64,000 bases of DNA from Girardinichthys multiradiatus. Lineage: Eukaryota > Chordata > Actinopteri > Cyprinodontiformes > Goodeidae. The notes beneath the pieces were generated by a model. It had not been told where the DNA came from. It saw only the letters and a program-made list of their open reading frames with translations, and made no database searches. Below, piece after piece: positions 49,168 to 61,006 of this stretch (position 1 is its first letter; each line of letters begins with the position of its first letter). The position numbers were made by a program, and so were the translations under genes. The stretch lies in the NCBI RefSeq assembly GCF_021462225.1, contig NC_061816.1, forward strand, positions 12,487,390 through 12,551,389, written 5' to 3'.

Positions 49168-50020
49168 CACAGGTTCAGGGAACTGTTAAATTCTGCACTG
49201 ACATGACAAAGTTACAGGAGCTAAAAAGTTAGAGATGTAAGGAGAAGCAACTGAGGTAAGAGGTAGTAAACTACTATCATCTGCTAATGAACAGGTGAGG
49301 AGATCAGTGCAGGCGGCGGATTACAGAGTGTCATGCAGCGCCACAAATCCCACATCAGTGATCCATCCTGTGCTCTGTGTGGATTCGTTGCCTAATGGAC
49401 GAATGCCAGTGGCACGGTTTCCCATTGCTTTAAAGCTCGGATAATTTTCAGCTCCTCGTATCTGCTTGTTTCAGGAAGCCAAAAAAAGGTCACCGAAACA
49501 CAGACTGATGATGTCATTGAGCCGTGCTTTTTAACTACACAAGAGCACGCGAGGCTTTACGTCAGGGGCTTTCCTTCTGAGGTGGCCTCATTTTACTTAA
49601 AGGTGAACTAAGCAACTCAAGGTTAATCACTACATGACAAAAAGCTGCCTACCTTGTAAGGGGGGCTAATTCTCTTGTTTTTACTCTCTCCTGACTGGAG
49701 GAGCATCATGTAGTAGACAACCAGCAGAGCATTGTGACAGTTTACATCCAATATCTCTGTCTCACCCATCATGCATCTCTGGGGCACAGGCCAAGTTCCA
49801 TGGAGATCTGGATGCCCGACATGAAGTCGACAGCAGCACAGGCTCCAATCACACAACAGAGTCATCTTTCACAGATGCTGCAGCACACTGACACAGCAGT
49901 ATTCCCTATAATAAATGGGAAAAGAGGAGGTGGAGCTCTAGCTGGATGGCCTCTAAAAAACTTTTACCATCAAAGTCACCTGTGTCTTTTGTCATAGCAC
50001 TATTCTTGTCTTTTTAACTA
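49168..50020. other. Unassigned intron sequence
   Basis: No gene or repeat recognised; the mirror open frames at 49623-49997 have no domain. Confidence 0.4.
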
Positions 50021-50271
50021 CCCTGGTTGGATTTTCTTTCCAATAGCAAAAAGGAATAAAAGAGTAGCTTGTCTATAAACTTCCATGTATTTATTTTGGA
50101 TGTTATGTGACTGACCAACACCAAGTGTTGAAGAATTATAAAGTGGAAGAAAAGGGATGCATAGTTTATCATTTCTTGTAAATAAAAATCTGAAATGTGT
50201 GGCTTGCATTTGTATTTAAGTCCCCTCATTCAATATTTTGTAGAATCAGCTACAGCTCCAGGTTGCTTCAG

Positions 50272-50354
50272 TTACAGCTCCAACTCTTTCAGAAGATGCC
50301 CCTACCAGTTTTGCACATCTGGAGACTGAAATGTTTGGTGATTTGTATGTTGTT
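50272..50354 (+). repeat. Left copy of an 83-bp perfect direct repeat
   Basis: Begins TTACAGCTCCAACTCTTTC and ends ATGTTGTT. It is identical over all 83 bases to 50918-51000. Both belong to the Tc1 relic, so this segment was duplicated when the intervening L2 fragment was inserted. Confidence 0.95.
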
Positions 50355-50373
50355 AGGGTTACCCTAACCCTAA
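50355..50373 (+). repeat. Telomere-like junction patch
   Basis: Nineteen bases, AGGGTTACCCTAACCCTAA, lie between the left direct repeat and the L2 fragment. With the preceding GTT they form TTAGGG followed by inverted CCCTAA units, the vertebrate telomere motif. They match neither the Tc1 relic nor the L2 copy at 55 kb, apart from CCCT microhomology at the L2 edge. Confidence 0.85.
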
Positions 50374-50924
50374 CCCTTGAAAGGGTCATTCACGCTTTTC
50401 TAGACTGGGGTACTGCAACCATAGTGAGATTGACCAGTCTGTCCTCTGCTGTCTCCAGCTGGCCCACAATTCAACTGCCCACCTATTAAACGGGGACAAC
50501 ACGACATGAGCACATCACCCCAATATTGCATTCTCTTCACTGGCTACATGTTTCTATTAGAATTGTTTTAAAATTTCACTCTTGGTTTACATGGTCTGGC
50601 ACCTCCTTATCTTTTTGAGCTCCACCATATTTTTCATCCTCTAAGACCTGAAGATCAAATGCTCTTGGTGGCTCAGAAAACTGGATTTGTGATGAAGAGA
50701 CAGAGTCTTTTCAGCTGCAGCTCCTGCACTCGGACTCCCTTTTTCCGTGAATTCCGCCAGAGATCTTAGCAAATTTAAATATATTTTAAAAACTCATCTT
50801 TTACACTGGCTTTTCACTGCAGAGACCTTGATTAGTAGGCCAGTCCTTACACTTTCGTTTGCTTTTTATTGTTTTTACTGTGTTATCATGATTATATCTC
50901 ATATTTTGTATTCTGCATTACAGC
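50374..50924 (+). mobile_element. L2/CR1-type LINE fragment lacking its 3' tail
   Basis: 551 bp, colinear without gaps with 55098-55648 and differing at about 7 positions (about 98.7% identity). It covers the end of the reverse-transcriptase ORF (including the NSARDLSKFKYILKTHL motif at about 50747-50800) and part of the 3' region. It stops at TTACAGC, before the CACTTTGGTAG-type tail that the 55-kb copy keeps. Its last seven bases overlap the start of the right 83-bp direct repeat. Confidence 0.88.
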
Positions 50925-51000
50925 TCCAACTCTTTCAGAAGATGCCCCTACCAGTTTTGCACATCTGGAGACTGAAATGTTTGGTGATTTGTATGTTGTT
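50918..51000 (+). repeat. Right copy of the 83-bp perfect direct repeat
   Basis: Identical to 50272-50354. After it, the Tc1 relic resumes with TTGCATACTAGCTCAGG, so the pre-insertion sequence can be inferred as one copy of the 83-bp segment. Confidence 0.95.
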
Positions 51001-51639
51001 TTGCATACTAGCTCAGGCAGAGTGAGTGGAGTGTGTTTATGAACATCAGCTTTCAAGTCTTGCCACAGATTGCCATTTGAACTTTGGTCGCGACTTTAAC
51101 TAAGCTGCTTTAAACCGTCCCAGTCTAGCTCTGGCTATGTGTTTGGGGTAGTTATTGTGTTGGAAGTTGCAACTCCTCCTTAGTTTCAGGTTTTTTGCTG
51201 CCTCTATCCATCTTCTGATCAACTCTGTCCCTGCTAATGTAAAGCATCCCCAGAGCATAATACTCGCACCACAATGTTTCACAGTATCACATGATGCCTC
51301 TTTGTTCACTAATGTTCTCAAACAGCATCTGAGATCTTCTTAGACCAGCTGTTTTTATACTGAGGTTAAATTCCAGTTGGGTGGACTCCATTTACAAATT
51401 AGATTAATTTTGAAAGCAGCCAATTGCATTTGATTTTACGTGGGGGTGTCAGAGTAAATAGGATGCATACACATGCATGAACACATTGTGTTTGCTTATA
51501 AGATATTAATACAAATAATTTTTTCAAAATTATTCATTTGCATCACACAAATTAGAGTTGTCAAAACACACTGAAGTTTGTGGTTGCAAATTGACAAATT
51601 GTGAAACAAGGGTACAAATACTTTTGGAAGGCACCCTAA

Positions 51640-54175
51640 AATCTTTGCTGAAAACTGTTTCATTCAAATGATGCACACTTTTCTTGGATGGCAGGTATCC
51701 ATCATCAGTTATTTGATAAATACAAAATACAACAACCTATAAATTATCCCACCACCTACCAAGTCATTAGTGTTGCATTGCTTCAAAGCACTAATTCTTC
51801 TAGCTGGATTACCAGCAGCAATTAGAACAGCATTAATACCAAAGCATCATGTGGTGCTGTTTTTATCTATGACACATTTGACCTTCTGGATGCTGTTTTG
51901 GGAGATGAGATGAGCCACATAACTATGCAATGATACCAAAGCGAAACAAACAGGAAGTTGTGTAACTAGCGCTGCAGCATAGCAGGCCTTCCAAACTGTG
52001 CGGATTTTCTGCATTCTAACCTACTGCTCTGACCCCCCTAAGCCAATAAGGCTTTCATTATGTGGAGGAAGCATTCTGTGAGGCTGGGGAATACCAGAAT
52101 AAGGAATGTTAAGCCCGCTGCTAAAATGGCTGAAAGATTTTTTTCTTTCCTCTTTTTCCTCCCCTCAGAGCTGTTTTAGGAAGCAATCTGGTGTTTGCAA
52201 ATTTGCATTTCTTTGTTGAAGAGACTCATTAATTTGAAATGATTGTGAAAACTGTGCCATTTGTTCCAGTCTTGTGAGTTTTAATGCAGCCAAGCGGCAG
52301 GGATTTTGCACAAGGGAACGATCATCAGAAACCAAACTAATTCTTGGCTTCTTTTCACAGATGTAAGTGCCTTGTGGAAGATGTAAACAAATACACGGGG
52401 CAGTTAGGAGTAGGCATATGTAACATTCCCAACATGGAAAATCGTTACTTACATTATATAAAAAAAGATTCTGTGGCTTCATCGCATTAAATTATATTTA
52501 TACTTTAGAAACTTTAGAAAGTATATTTTAACAGAAAAAGGGTCAAATGACCTAATCTTGTCTAAATTAACAGTCAGATCAAAAATTTAATGGTCACCAA
52601 AAACCAGAGAAGCATTACTATATACAGTGTTACACTGATAACGAATTTTGATCTCTTCTAACCAGACACTTTGTCAGGGCTGTAAAAAAAAAAAAAAAAA
52701 GTACCTGCTGTTGAACCTCACAACGGGTTCAGCTATTGGGGGATCTCACACAGAGGAACTGTCTGCACTACAACCAGTATCAAATGATGATGCTCTCCAC
52801 TCTAAACACTACAATAATGCTAACAGTAAATGTTGCCAAATTATTATGGGAGTTTGACAGAGGGATGACAAAAATAAACAGCGTTTAGCGAAAATAATAT
52901 ACAGCAGGCATGTAGAAAATATAGCTGCAGAGCTTCGAATTTCAGCAACCATTTAATCTAAGGTGTCATTAAAGCAAAGCCAGGGACCGAAGAGACCACA
53001 CAATGACTTCATCAAAGCAATTTACTCACAATCCAACCTGGGCTGAAAATAGACCAGAAAAGCACATTTTGCTGCTTAAGTACACGAAACCGAATATTCA
53101 GCATATCAGCTTTTGATACGAGTGGCAAGTTATAAAATTACCTCGGCACTTTCACTGTGTTTTGGGTCTCTTAATACAATACAGCCAGGTAAATTGAATA
53201 ATTTGACCATTTATATTTACTCTTGGGAAGCAAAAAGTAATTTATTCACACTGCATAGAAGCAACCCAGTCTCTCAGAATACAGAAGATGGTTTCATACA
53301 TGAAAAAGTGTTTTATTAGATACATTGTTTGCTTCTTCTTTACAAAAGATGTAGAGAAACGAAGTCTACTGTATGTGCTTGTACATTGTGTTAAAGACAA
53401 AAAGAAGCCGCCAGTGTGATCTGAATCTCTTCGCTCTACAGCAGGAAGCCAGTTCAACACGTGTAAAAAGGGAACAATGTTCGTTGTTCAGATTAGTTGG
53501 AAAGAACAAAAACAACATGAAGCCAAATTCTAAGATTTACATGACCTTGATAATTAAAGATGTTCACTGACAGTGTTGGGTTGAGTGCCAGTCAGCAGAA
53601 TTAAATTACACTTTGAATTTGACCTACCTGCTAACCGGAGCTGCACAACTGGCTTTTATCATAACTAAAACGGTCACTCAGAGAGAAATTAATATGTTAC
53701 TTCTTAACTTCTTCCATCGTATATCGTCTGTAAGTCACTATCATTCTGTAAGATCATTATTAAAAGTTCTACAACTTGTCATTTTATACACACCGAGCGC
53801 CACACAAGCTTAATTTGATGTTTATTTGAAACCCTAAGCTTTAATAAAGCACGTTAAACAGGATATTGCTTCTGTCACTTCTGTTATTACAACAGCTTCA
53901 GGTTATTAGCTATAGGTTATGCAATCAGTATGTTCAGTCTAACATTATAGTCCAAGCATCCATTGAGTAACAAACAGTGTTCATATTAAAGTACCACAGC
54001 AAATTACTTTTAGAATGAAGTTATTTTAAACAGGACTGAACCCAAGAACACAAATACAGGTAATTACCCACTATTTTACAGGTACAATAGTGCCAGAATA
54101 TGATCAACAATTAGATGACTATTTGTCACATTTAAAATGACATTTTAAATTAATACATTAAAGAAAAGTTAATTC
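51640..54175. other. Unassigned intron sequence
   Basis: No gene recognised. A poly-A run of about 17 bases lies at 52684-52700. The open frames at 52165-52482 (minus), 53113-53319 and 53242-53460 have no domain. Confidence 0.4.
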
Positions 54176-54179
54176 ATAA

Positions 54180-54700
54180 TCATCAAATTGTATTGCAGAC
54201 ATAGAGTTAGTTGCCAGAAAAGCTTCAATTTGACTATTTTGAGTTTTTAATTTGTTTTAACAGTTGGGTTAATTCCCACAACTGTAGGTTGTTTGTCATT
54301 TGTTAAATAGAAACTACATGTAAAATCCATTCATTTCCATTTGACATAATGTGCTAAAAGCTTCCATAATTATTTTAGTATTGTTTTAAATATTTCTAGG
54401 TTCTTGTGCCATGAAACATTTTAACTGTCATGATTGGGGTCACTGTCCGTCTGGAAGACAAAGCTCTAAATTCCTGACAGGTTGTGTCACTTTTTTCACG
54501 TAATCGTCTTACCTCATAATGCCATCTAGTTTGTGAATTGTGCAGCAAAACACTCAACAAGATTCTGCCACCTCTGTACTTTGAAATCAGGAAGGTGTTC
54601 TTAAGTTCTCAAGCTTCCCTCTTTTTCCTCAATATGTAACAATTGTCTTTAAGTTTGTTTTTAAGCATACCAAGCCATGCGGGCTTTTCCAAATTGTTAC
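54180..54700 (-). mobile_element. Strongly decayed Tc1-like remnant
   Basis: Plus-strand words GGGGTCACTGTCCGTCTGGAAGAC, AGGAAGGTGTTCTTAAGTTC and AAGCTTCCCTCTTTTTCCTC resemble the reversed middle of Tc1 transposase genes, where TGTTGTCCTGTTGGAAG-like and CTCCCCCTTTTTCCTCCAAA-like runs are typical. No termini are visible. Confidence 0.45.
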
Positions 54701-54835
54701 AATTGTTATAATCTTAGTGTCTATAAACTAGAAAGAAATACATTTAATTCTGCGTTCAGCAAACAAATTTTTGGGTAATCCAAACTTACCTAAAAACAAA
54801 AATGTTTAGCTTTTTTGATGTGAAAGCGTTTACAG

Positions 54836-55695
54836 GATGTTAAAACATGGATAGAGCTGGAATTCCTTTACTTAATTGAAAATAAAACAGAGGTCATTGG
54901 GTTTGAGAAAACTGACCTACTGACAGGATACAGCGGGACTGTTGGTGTCTTGGACTCATCTGACTGTCCTTTTATTGGGAAACTTGGGGTTATTTTTGAT
55001 AACTTTAAATTTGACAGACAGGTCAGGGCCATAGTTCAGTCTAGATTTTATCATCTGAGGCTAATTAGGAGAATCAAGCCTCATCTTTCTCATGATGCCC
55101 TTGAAAGGGTCATTCACGCTTTTCTAGACTGGGGTACTGCAACCATAGTGAGATTGACCAGTCTGTCCTCTGCTGTCTCCAGCTGGCCCACAATTCAACT
55201 GCCCACCTATTAAACGGGGACAACACGACATGAGCACATCACCCCAATATTGCATTCTCTTCACTGGCTACATGTTTCTATTAGAATTGTTTTAAAATTT
55301 CACTCTTGGTTTACATGGTCTGGCACCTCCTTATCTTTTTGAGCTCCACCATATTTTTCATCCTCTAAGACCTGAAGATCAAATGCTTTTGGTGGCTCAG
55401 AAAACTGGATTTGTGATGAAGAGACAGAGTCTTTTCAGCTGCAGCTCCTGCACTCGGACTCCCTTTTTCCGTGAATTCCGCCAGAGATCTTAGCGAATTT
55501 AAATATCTTTTAAAAACTCATCTTCTACACTGGCTTTTCACTGCAGAGACCTTGATTAGTAGGCCAGTCCTTACACTTTCGCTTGCCTTTTATTGTTTTT
55601 ACTGTGTTATCATGATTTTATCTCATATTTTGTATTCTGCATTACAGCACTTTGGTAGTTTTATGGTATTTAAAGCACTCCAGAAATAACAAATC
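54836..55695 (+). mobile_element. L2/CR1-type LINE, 5'-truncated 3' end
   Basis: Frame 2 is open from about 54836 to 55213: DVKTWIELEFL, then LYLIENKTEVIGF, LGVIFDNFKFDRQV, FYHLRLIRRIKPHLS and ERVIHAF. This is the thumb or C-terminal part of a LINE reverse transcriptase. The expected SRLDYCN block after HAF is damaged. Further C-terminal motifs appear in shifted frames (LHGLAPPYLFELH-like near 55310, NSARDLSEFKYLLKTHL at 55471). It ends with CACTTTGGTAGTTTTATGG and TTTAAAGCACTCCAGAAAT, the usual fish L2 tail. Inactive; related to or source-like for the fragment at 50.4 kb. Confidence 0.78.
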
Positions 55696-55738
55696 TGTCT
55701 TGTTTTGACAGTGAGGAAATAAAAGGTTGTGTCTTTTT

Positions 55739-55923
55739 TTTTTAAATATATATATATATTTTGTGCGGCACTAGAGGCCTTTATTTTTCATTTTTTGACA
55801 GAAGGGAGACAGGAAAGAGGCCAAAGAGAGGGGGAGGCATTCGGCAAAGGTCGCCGGGTCCGGGACTCGAACCCGGGACAGTTGCATTGAGGACTATAAC
55901 CTCAGCACCACCAGCGCCGTGCC
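55739..55923 (-). mobile_element. tRNA-related SINE with target-site duplication
   Basis: On the minus strand: head GGCACGGCGCTGG, a perfect B box GGGTTCGAGTCCC at about 55868-55880, a pyrimidine-rich body (CCTCCCCCTCTCTTTGGCC), then AATAAAGGCCTCTAGTGCCG and an A/T-rich tail (TA)n and A-run. It is flanked by a perfect repeat AGGTTGTGTCTTTTT (about 55724-55738 and 55924-55938), the footprint of LINE-assisted insertion. It sits just beyond the L2 tail. The copy looks young. Not a functional tRNA gene: no cloverleaf could be folded. Confidence 0.82.
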
Positions 55924-55938
55924 AGGTTGTGTCTTTTT

Positions 55939-58900
55939 ATACAGCTTATGTAAATGTCTAGTTCAATAATCACCATTAGCCACGCTCACCAACATTAATT
56001 TTTCACAAATTGCTGCAGCGGATGGAAACTGTACATTTAATACTTTTCAAATGAAATGTTTTGATTATATTTTTAAAGATCTGTGGTTTATATTTTTGAA
56101 TTTTGACACGTTTGGACCTCCCTATGGGTGTTTCACAAAACAGAAATTAGTGATGAGCTTTTAACCTTCTTAAAAACCAGCTGATGTGGGACCGTCATAT
56201 TAAACAGTGCTTTCCATCATTCAAAATACAAAATTAAGCTTTAACCTTACAAGAAAGGTCAACTAATGTGTCAATTTACCCAGTTAAGTTCAACAGTGTA
56301 GAAAAAAACCTCCTTTGTAAGTAGTGGTAAAATTTTGAAGAGAAAAGACAGTTTGAATCTAAATCTGTATAAATTTACACAGAACACGCTGCATGGTCGA
56401 ATCCCATTAATTTAAAAACGGTTGCAACACAGCAGAGCAGATGCAGATACTGTACGTCTTAAATCTGGTTTTGTACTTGAATTCACTGGAGTTTGAATAA
56501 GCAGGAATTCAACTCATGTTGACCCTGATCCATAATTTGGGCAAAGGTTGAATTTGAGCACAATTTAGGATTTGTGTTTGGACCTGGGTTCAAAGTACAC
56601 TATGGTAGCAGAATAAAGTTCTTTTTTGCCATAAAAAATCTATTTTGTGAAAGAACCGAAACGGCTTGGCCCGGAAACTGATATTTACCATACAGAGATA
56701 CTGTCTTCTGTGTTCGAAGGTTAAAGATGCATCCATGAGTGAAACTCAAGGCCACTGCAGTGAATTTAAACCTCAGGATCAAAATGTAGAGAAAAAAAGC
56801 AAACATATGAACCGCAACAGGACACATAGAGATGATAAGACAACATTTGCACTATTGAGAAAAAAAATGCTGATTAAATACATTTCTCATGAATTGTTTT
56901 CTGCCAAGAAAGAGGCCGCTGTAGGTGTATGAAAGATTCCTGTCTTTCTGGGCTACTTAAATGAATCAGTGTCATGCATGGCTGGCGCCATCAAGACTCA
57001 ATGAATGCTTTTGCGCATGATAACCGAAAGGTAGGGAAGAGGTACCGGTGAATCTATTAGCCCTGCTATGTTTCACTGACTGCATTGTTTTATTCAGTTT
57101 CCTGGCAGCAGGGGACTCCTCTGCACACAGAAAAATTGTGGTTGTGAAAGGCAGGATGCTGGACCACTCAGAGCTTTGAAAGGGAGAGCAAACAACACAG
57201 TAGGAAGATGAGTGCATTTTGAAATAGCGAGAAAGTTTGGGGTCTTGAAGATTGGTAAGCATACAACAGTTCACATGAAATGATTTTAATCTCTATAATC
57301 CATGGGTACGCACAATTTAGCAGCCTTGTACAAACATCGGATTTCAAAAGTACATAGCAGTGCACACATGCCAAGTTTCACACCTAAAAAATGAATATGT
57401 GGTGAGAATACATGTAAAAAATAAAAAAGCTGCAAAAACCTCAAGGCGCAAACAGTTTCTTGAAGAACCTTTTGGTTCAGTTCCAGCCATCTTTGGTAGG
57501 AATCTACCATCATCTCACATGTTGAATTGGTAATTTTTTCTCACTCTGCCTTCGTTAAGACCTCCAGATCTACCACATTGTGAAGACATCTCTTGTCTTC
57601 AGCTGTCTTCAGTTGACCCTGCTGAGCCATAACAACATGTTAATTTTCTTCTAATGAAGCCAGATCAATGATGGTAAAAAATGAAATCCATCTTCCTCTT
57701 CAGCTTTCTGCCAGACACATGTTTTGATATAAAGACTTAAGCTGTGTAATTTTACCAGTTCAAGGCAGAAGTGTCCAGCATCCATCTATTACGATCTATT
57801 ATTTATACTTTAGGGTCATAACCACATTAACGACAACAACAAGTTAACACAAGTAAAACAAAACTGCATACCTCAATACTCTATGGGGCAAACTAATCTT
57901 ATCTTACAATGAACCTAAGATAGCCTTCATAGCAGCCTGTTAGAAAATGTGCATCTGGATACCAATCACATATTTCTACCTTACACCCCAACTGGGAATA
58001 GGATCATTAAAACAAGAAGCTATGAAAACTGAAAATGAATACACTGGCACAGCTTTGATCATGCAACATGCTGCGCTGAGCTTTAAGGGGTGCTCTTGAC
58101 ATTTAATGTTCAACCAGAGCACTGATTGTCCACCTTGCATCCATGTGTACCCCTATTGCAGTCATTTGCCAGGTTTAATGATAGCAACATGGGCTAGAGT
58201 ACATTTATAGAGAGTTGAATACTTCAAAATGTCAGGGTTATCAGAGAAGAAAGAGGGTGGTTGATAAACATCAGATACCATTTCTAAAAGCTAATGAGAA
58301 ATATTCAAATTAACAGGGTTTTACTAAAAGAAGAAGAAACGTGTAATGATTCTTTGCAGACTCTGACATTGGAGACATTTGATAATTTTTTTTTCTGAGT
58401 CAAGCAGCAAAGGACAAGTGCTGTGTAGTTCATCATTTGAACACTGTTCTCTTGGGCTCGCTAATCTGTAGAGCCATTTACTGCGGACAGATGAAACAAA
58501 ATTAAAACCTGATGAGAACGAACAAGGGAGAAATGAGAGTGGTGCAGCTAGAAAAAAGGTCAGCCAGAATGATGAACTCTTTAGGTCAGGTAGCATCAAG
58601 CTGACCATTGATCACCCCTCTGCATGGACGCATCTAATCAAGCTGGTGTCTCCGCCTAATAAACCTACAGCCCTACTCATGCTGATGATATCAGCTCTTC
58701 TATAAAGCTCCAAGCACACACAACATGCACGGCAGAGGCCATTTTTATATGCAGCCAGCAATCTGACACACTACAGGTTTTATTGCTGAAGACAGCAGCT
58801 ACAGGATGGGTGTCATAGCCCTAAATATGCCCAAGTGCCCATATGGGAAAACTGTGGAACCTAAATGAGGCATTACTAAAAGAATTTGGATTCCTCCCAC

Positions 58901-59735
58901 TGCCCTCAGTGAGGTTCGAAAATAATATTTTATTTAGAGTTTAATTGCAGCTTCTCCTCAATACCCCATTAGACAAACTATAATGAAACCTAATACGATC
59001 AGAAAGGTTACTGTCTTCACCCTGCCTCTCTCTCTGCGTGAGGCCTGAGCCTTTAGGAAACATGTGTCTTATTCTTAGAGAAGGAAAATAGACCTATAGC
59101 ATTAGGTGTTGACCTGGCAGATGTCTTTATGATATATTTCAGTTATTTCTAAGGTGTTTCAGGAGAAATGGTTCAAGGTTAAGCAAAGCATCAACAGGCC
59201 CTTAGTGGGATTAAAAGCTGGGAAGTTTTTCCGGCCATATGTGGCTCCATTGTATTGAAAAAAATAATATCACTCTTCACTATCCTTTTGGATGATATTT
59301 TCATACCATTCTTTAGTCACGTCAGTGTTTTAAGGCAGAATAGTGAATGAGTCTTTGACAAGATTCAACCCCACTCTTGGGGTCTTGGGACACTTCCATG
59401 TCGGCATGACACAGGACCTATCGGAGCATTCCCCTTTTCTTCTCTGCCACTTTTGCCTCATTTCCCAAACGGATTAAAATGGGCCTTATCGGAAAATACA
59501 AAATAACTTTACCCCAGTCCTCTAAAATCCTGTCCTGGTACTTGCTTCTTTGCTGGCCTTGGTGACAAGACCAACATCAAACAAGCTCTGCGCTGGTGGC
59601 AACCCGATCCCTTAGTCCAAACCTCTTTAGGAGATAGTTCTGACTTTTGCTTCCTTTTTTTTACCCAGAAGCTTTCTGCAGGACAGACAAATCTCTCTGC
59701 TTGAAGTTTTCACAAGCAGCAACATCCTCACCTCT
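55939..59735. other. Long unassigned intron stretch
   Basis: No exon, RNA gene or transposon recognised. The open frames at 56666-56932 (+), 56972-57274 (-), 57286-57513 (-) and 58324-58608 (-) have no domain or splice support. Confidence 0.4.
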
Positions 59736-59744
59736 GATGTCCAT

Positions 59745-59905
59745 GTACGGAAGCTTTAGCCCTTCAACTGGCCGCCCCAGGTTCGAGTTCCAGCCCCGAC
59801 GATATTTGACACATGTCTTCCTCCCCTCTCCAATCCCATTTCCTGTCTGCCTACTTTTAAAAATACTGGAAAAACAAAGACCACTAGTGCCACAAAAAAA
59901 AAAAA
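59745..59905 (+). mobile_element. Second copy of the tRNA-related SINE, plus strand
   Basis: CCCCAGGTTCGAGTTCCAGCC holds a B-box-like motif at about 59779-59789. Then come CTTCCTCCCCTCTCCAATCCC, CCTGTCTGCCTAC and ACCACTAGTGCCACAAAAAA, ending in a poly-A run. The order and the CTAGTGCC(A/G)CA plus A tail match the minus-strand copy at 55739-55923. This copy is more diverged and its head is short, so it is probably 5'-truncated or older. Confidence 0.7.
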
Positions 59906-61004
59906 TTCTTAAAAAGAAAACCAAGTGTTTCCTTGGAGGTAAGCGTTGTTAAAAAATAAATATTTCAAGCACCATTCCCATTTAAAGCAACCAGTCCAGA
60001 AATGGTTTAAATTGCACAAGCATGAGAAGGAACCAAGTGACTTTCTCTACTCATTATAGCTTGTCTTGCTGTGAAACTTTCACAGCAGGATTTGCTAAGG
60101 GCCTGATGACCGCTTGCTTCCCGTCCAGCCACACTAGTCAGAAATTAATCACAAGTGTAGCCTTTGACTTCACCTTTTGTAAGAGTGGAAAGTCTATGAA
60201 TAAAAAGGCCAAGCACACCCAGCATCCTGAAGGATCGACTAGGCTCTCAGCTAAAAAGACCCACGGTTTGTAAAAAGGTCAGCTCTACAAGAGGAAGATG
60301 AAAAGAAAGGCTGTTGTGACATCACTCTTTTTAAAGTCAGTCTTATCCGTTTTATATACAGGAGAAGATAACAATGCAAAGAAATGAGACCACCCAAACA
60401 GTGATTGTTAAGAGGAGGGAGCCGTGCGGCAAACGACATGACACACTTCCAAAGTCAAGCTGGCAAAACAACAAATCCACCCACATCTTTATCTGTGATC
60501 AAAGGGAAGATTTATGATTCGCTACATTTGCAATCAACTCTCCTTCCCCCTTTCTCCCTGCCTTCCCAATCATTGTCTCCCAGTTAAGGCTATCAGGGTG
60601 AATTTGCCAGCCGACACTTATGACCCTCCTCCAATGCGTGAATAAAATTTCCCAAGAGTGACACTTTCATCAGGCCACTTACTGTCTTGACCTTCTGCAA
60701 CTTGTGCCCTCTGAGTGTCATAGACACAATTAATGTGGCTCTGGCTATATGTCTCACTTTACGCTTTGGGCTGGCAGCAGGCTGGGTGAAAGCAGTTTAT
60801 AAAATGGACAATGCAAGGAACAACAGAGGTGCCATATGCCATTCTTCATTTCTTCATGTAAACACTACATTTTTCAATTTAAATCAACAAAATGTATATT
60901 CATGGAGCAGGTTGGTGACAAAACTTTGGACAAAACAGCCCAGTAGAGTAAGAAAGGTTACTTCTGTTCTGTCAAAAAATATGTAACCTCTTGCCATCCC
61001 ATCT
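59906..61004. other. Unassigned intron sequence, non-repetitive
   Basis: 60400-60800 is of mixed composition without repeat features. It contains a TCF/LEF-like word (TGATCAAAGGGA at 60497-60508) and would be a reasonable place to look for a conserved noncoding element. No gene recognised. Confidence 0.35.
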
Positions 61005-61006
61005 TA

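Larger units (their letters stand above)
50030..51637 (-). mobile_element. Old Tc1-like transposon interrupted by an L2 fragment
   Basis: The right terminus, reverse-complemented, reads GGGTGCCTTCCAAAAGTATTTG, a typical Tc1 end. The left arm near 50030-50220 has the AATTATAAAGTGGAAG and TTGTAAATAAAAATCTGAAA words of Tc1 long repeats. Transposase remains are on the minus strand, for example VKHCGASIMLWGCFTLAGTE at about 51215-51275 and CNFQHNNYPKHIA at about 51125-51165, where the second catalytic Asp is Asn. The interval 50355-50917 is foreign (L2 fragment plus telomere-like bases) and splits the element. Confidence 0.7.

Noticed and set aside
55868..55923. Possible tRNA gene (perfect B box)
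   Set aside because: No cloverleaf or proper A box and acceptor stem; it is the head of a SINE with a tail and target duplication.
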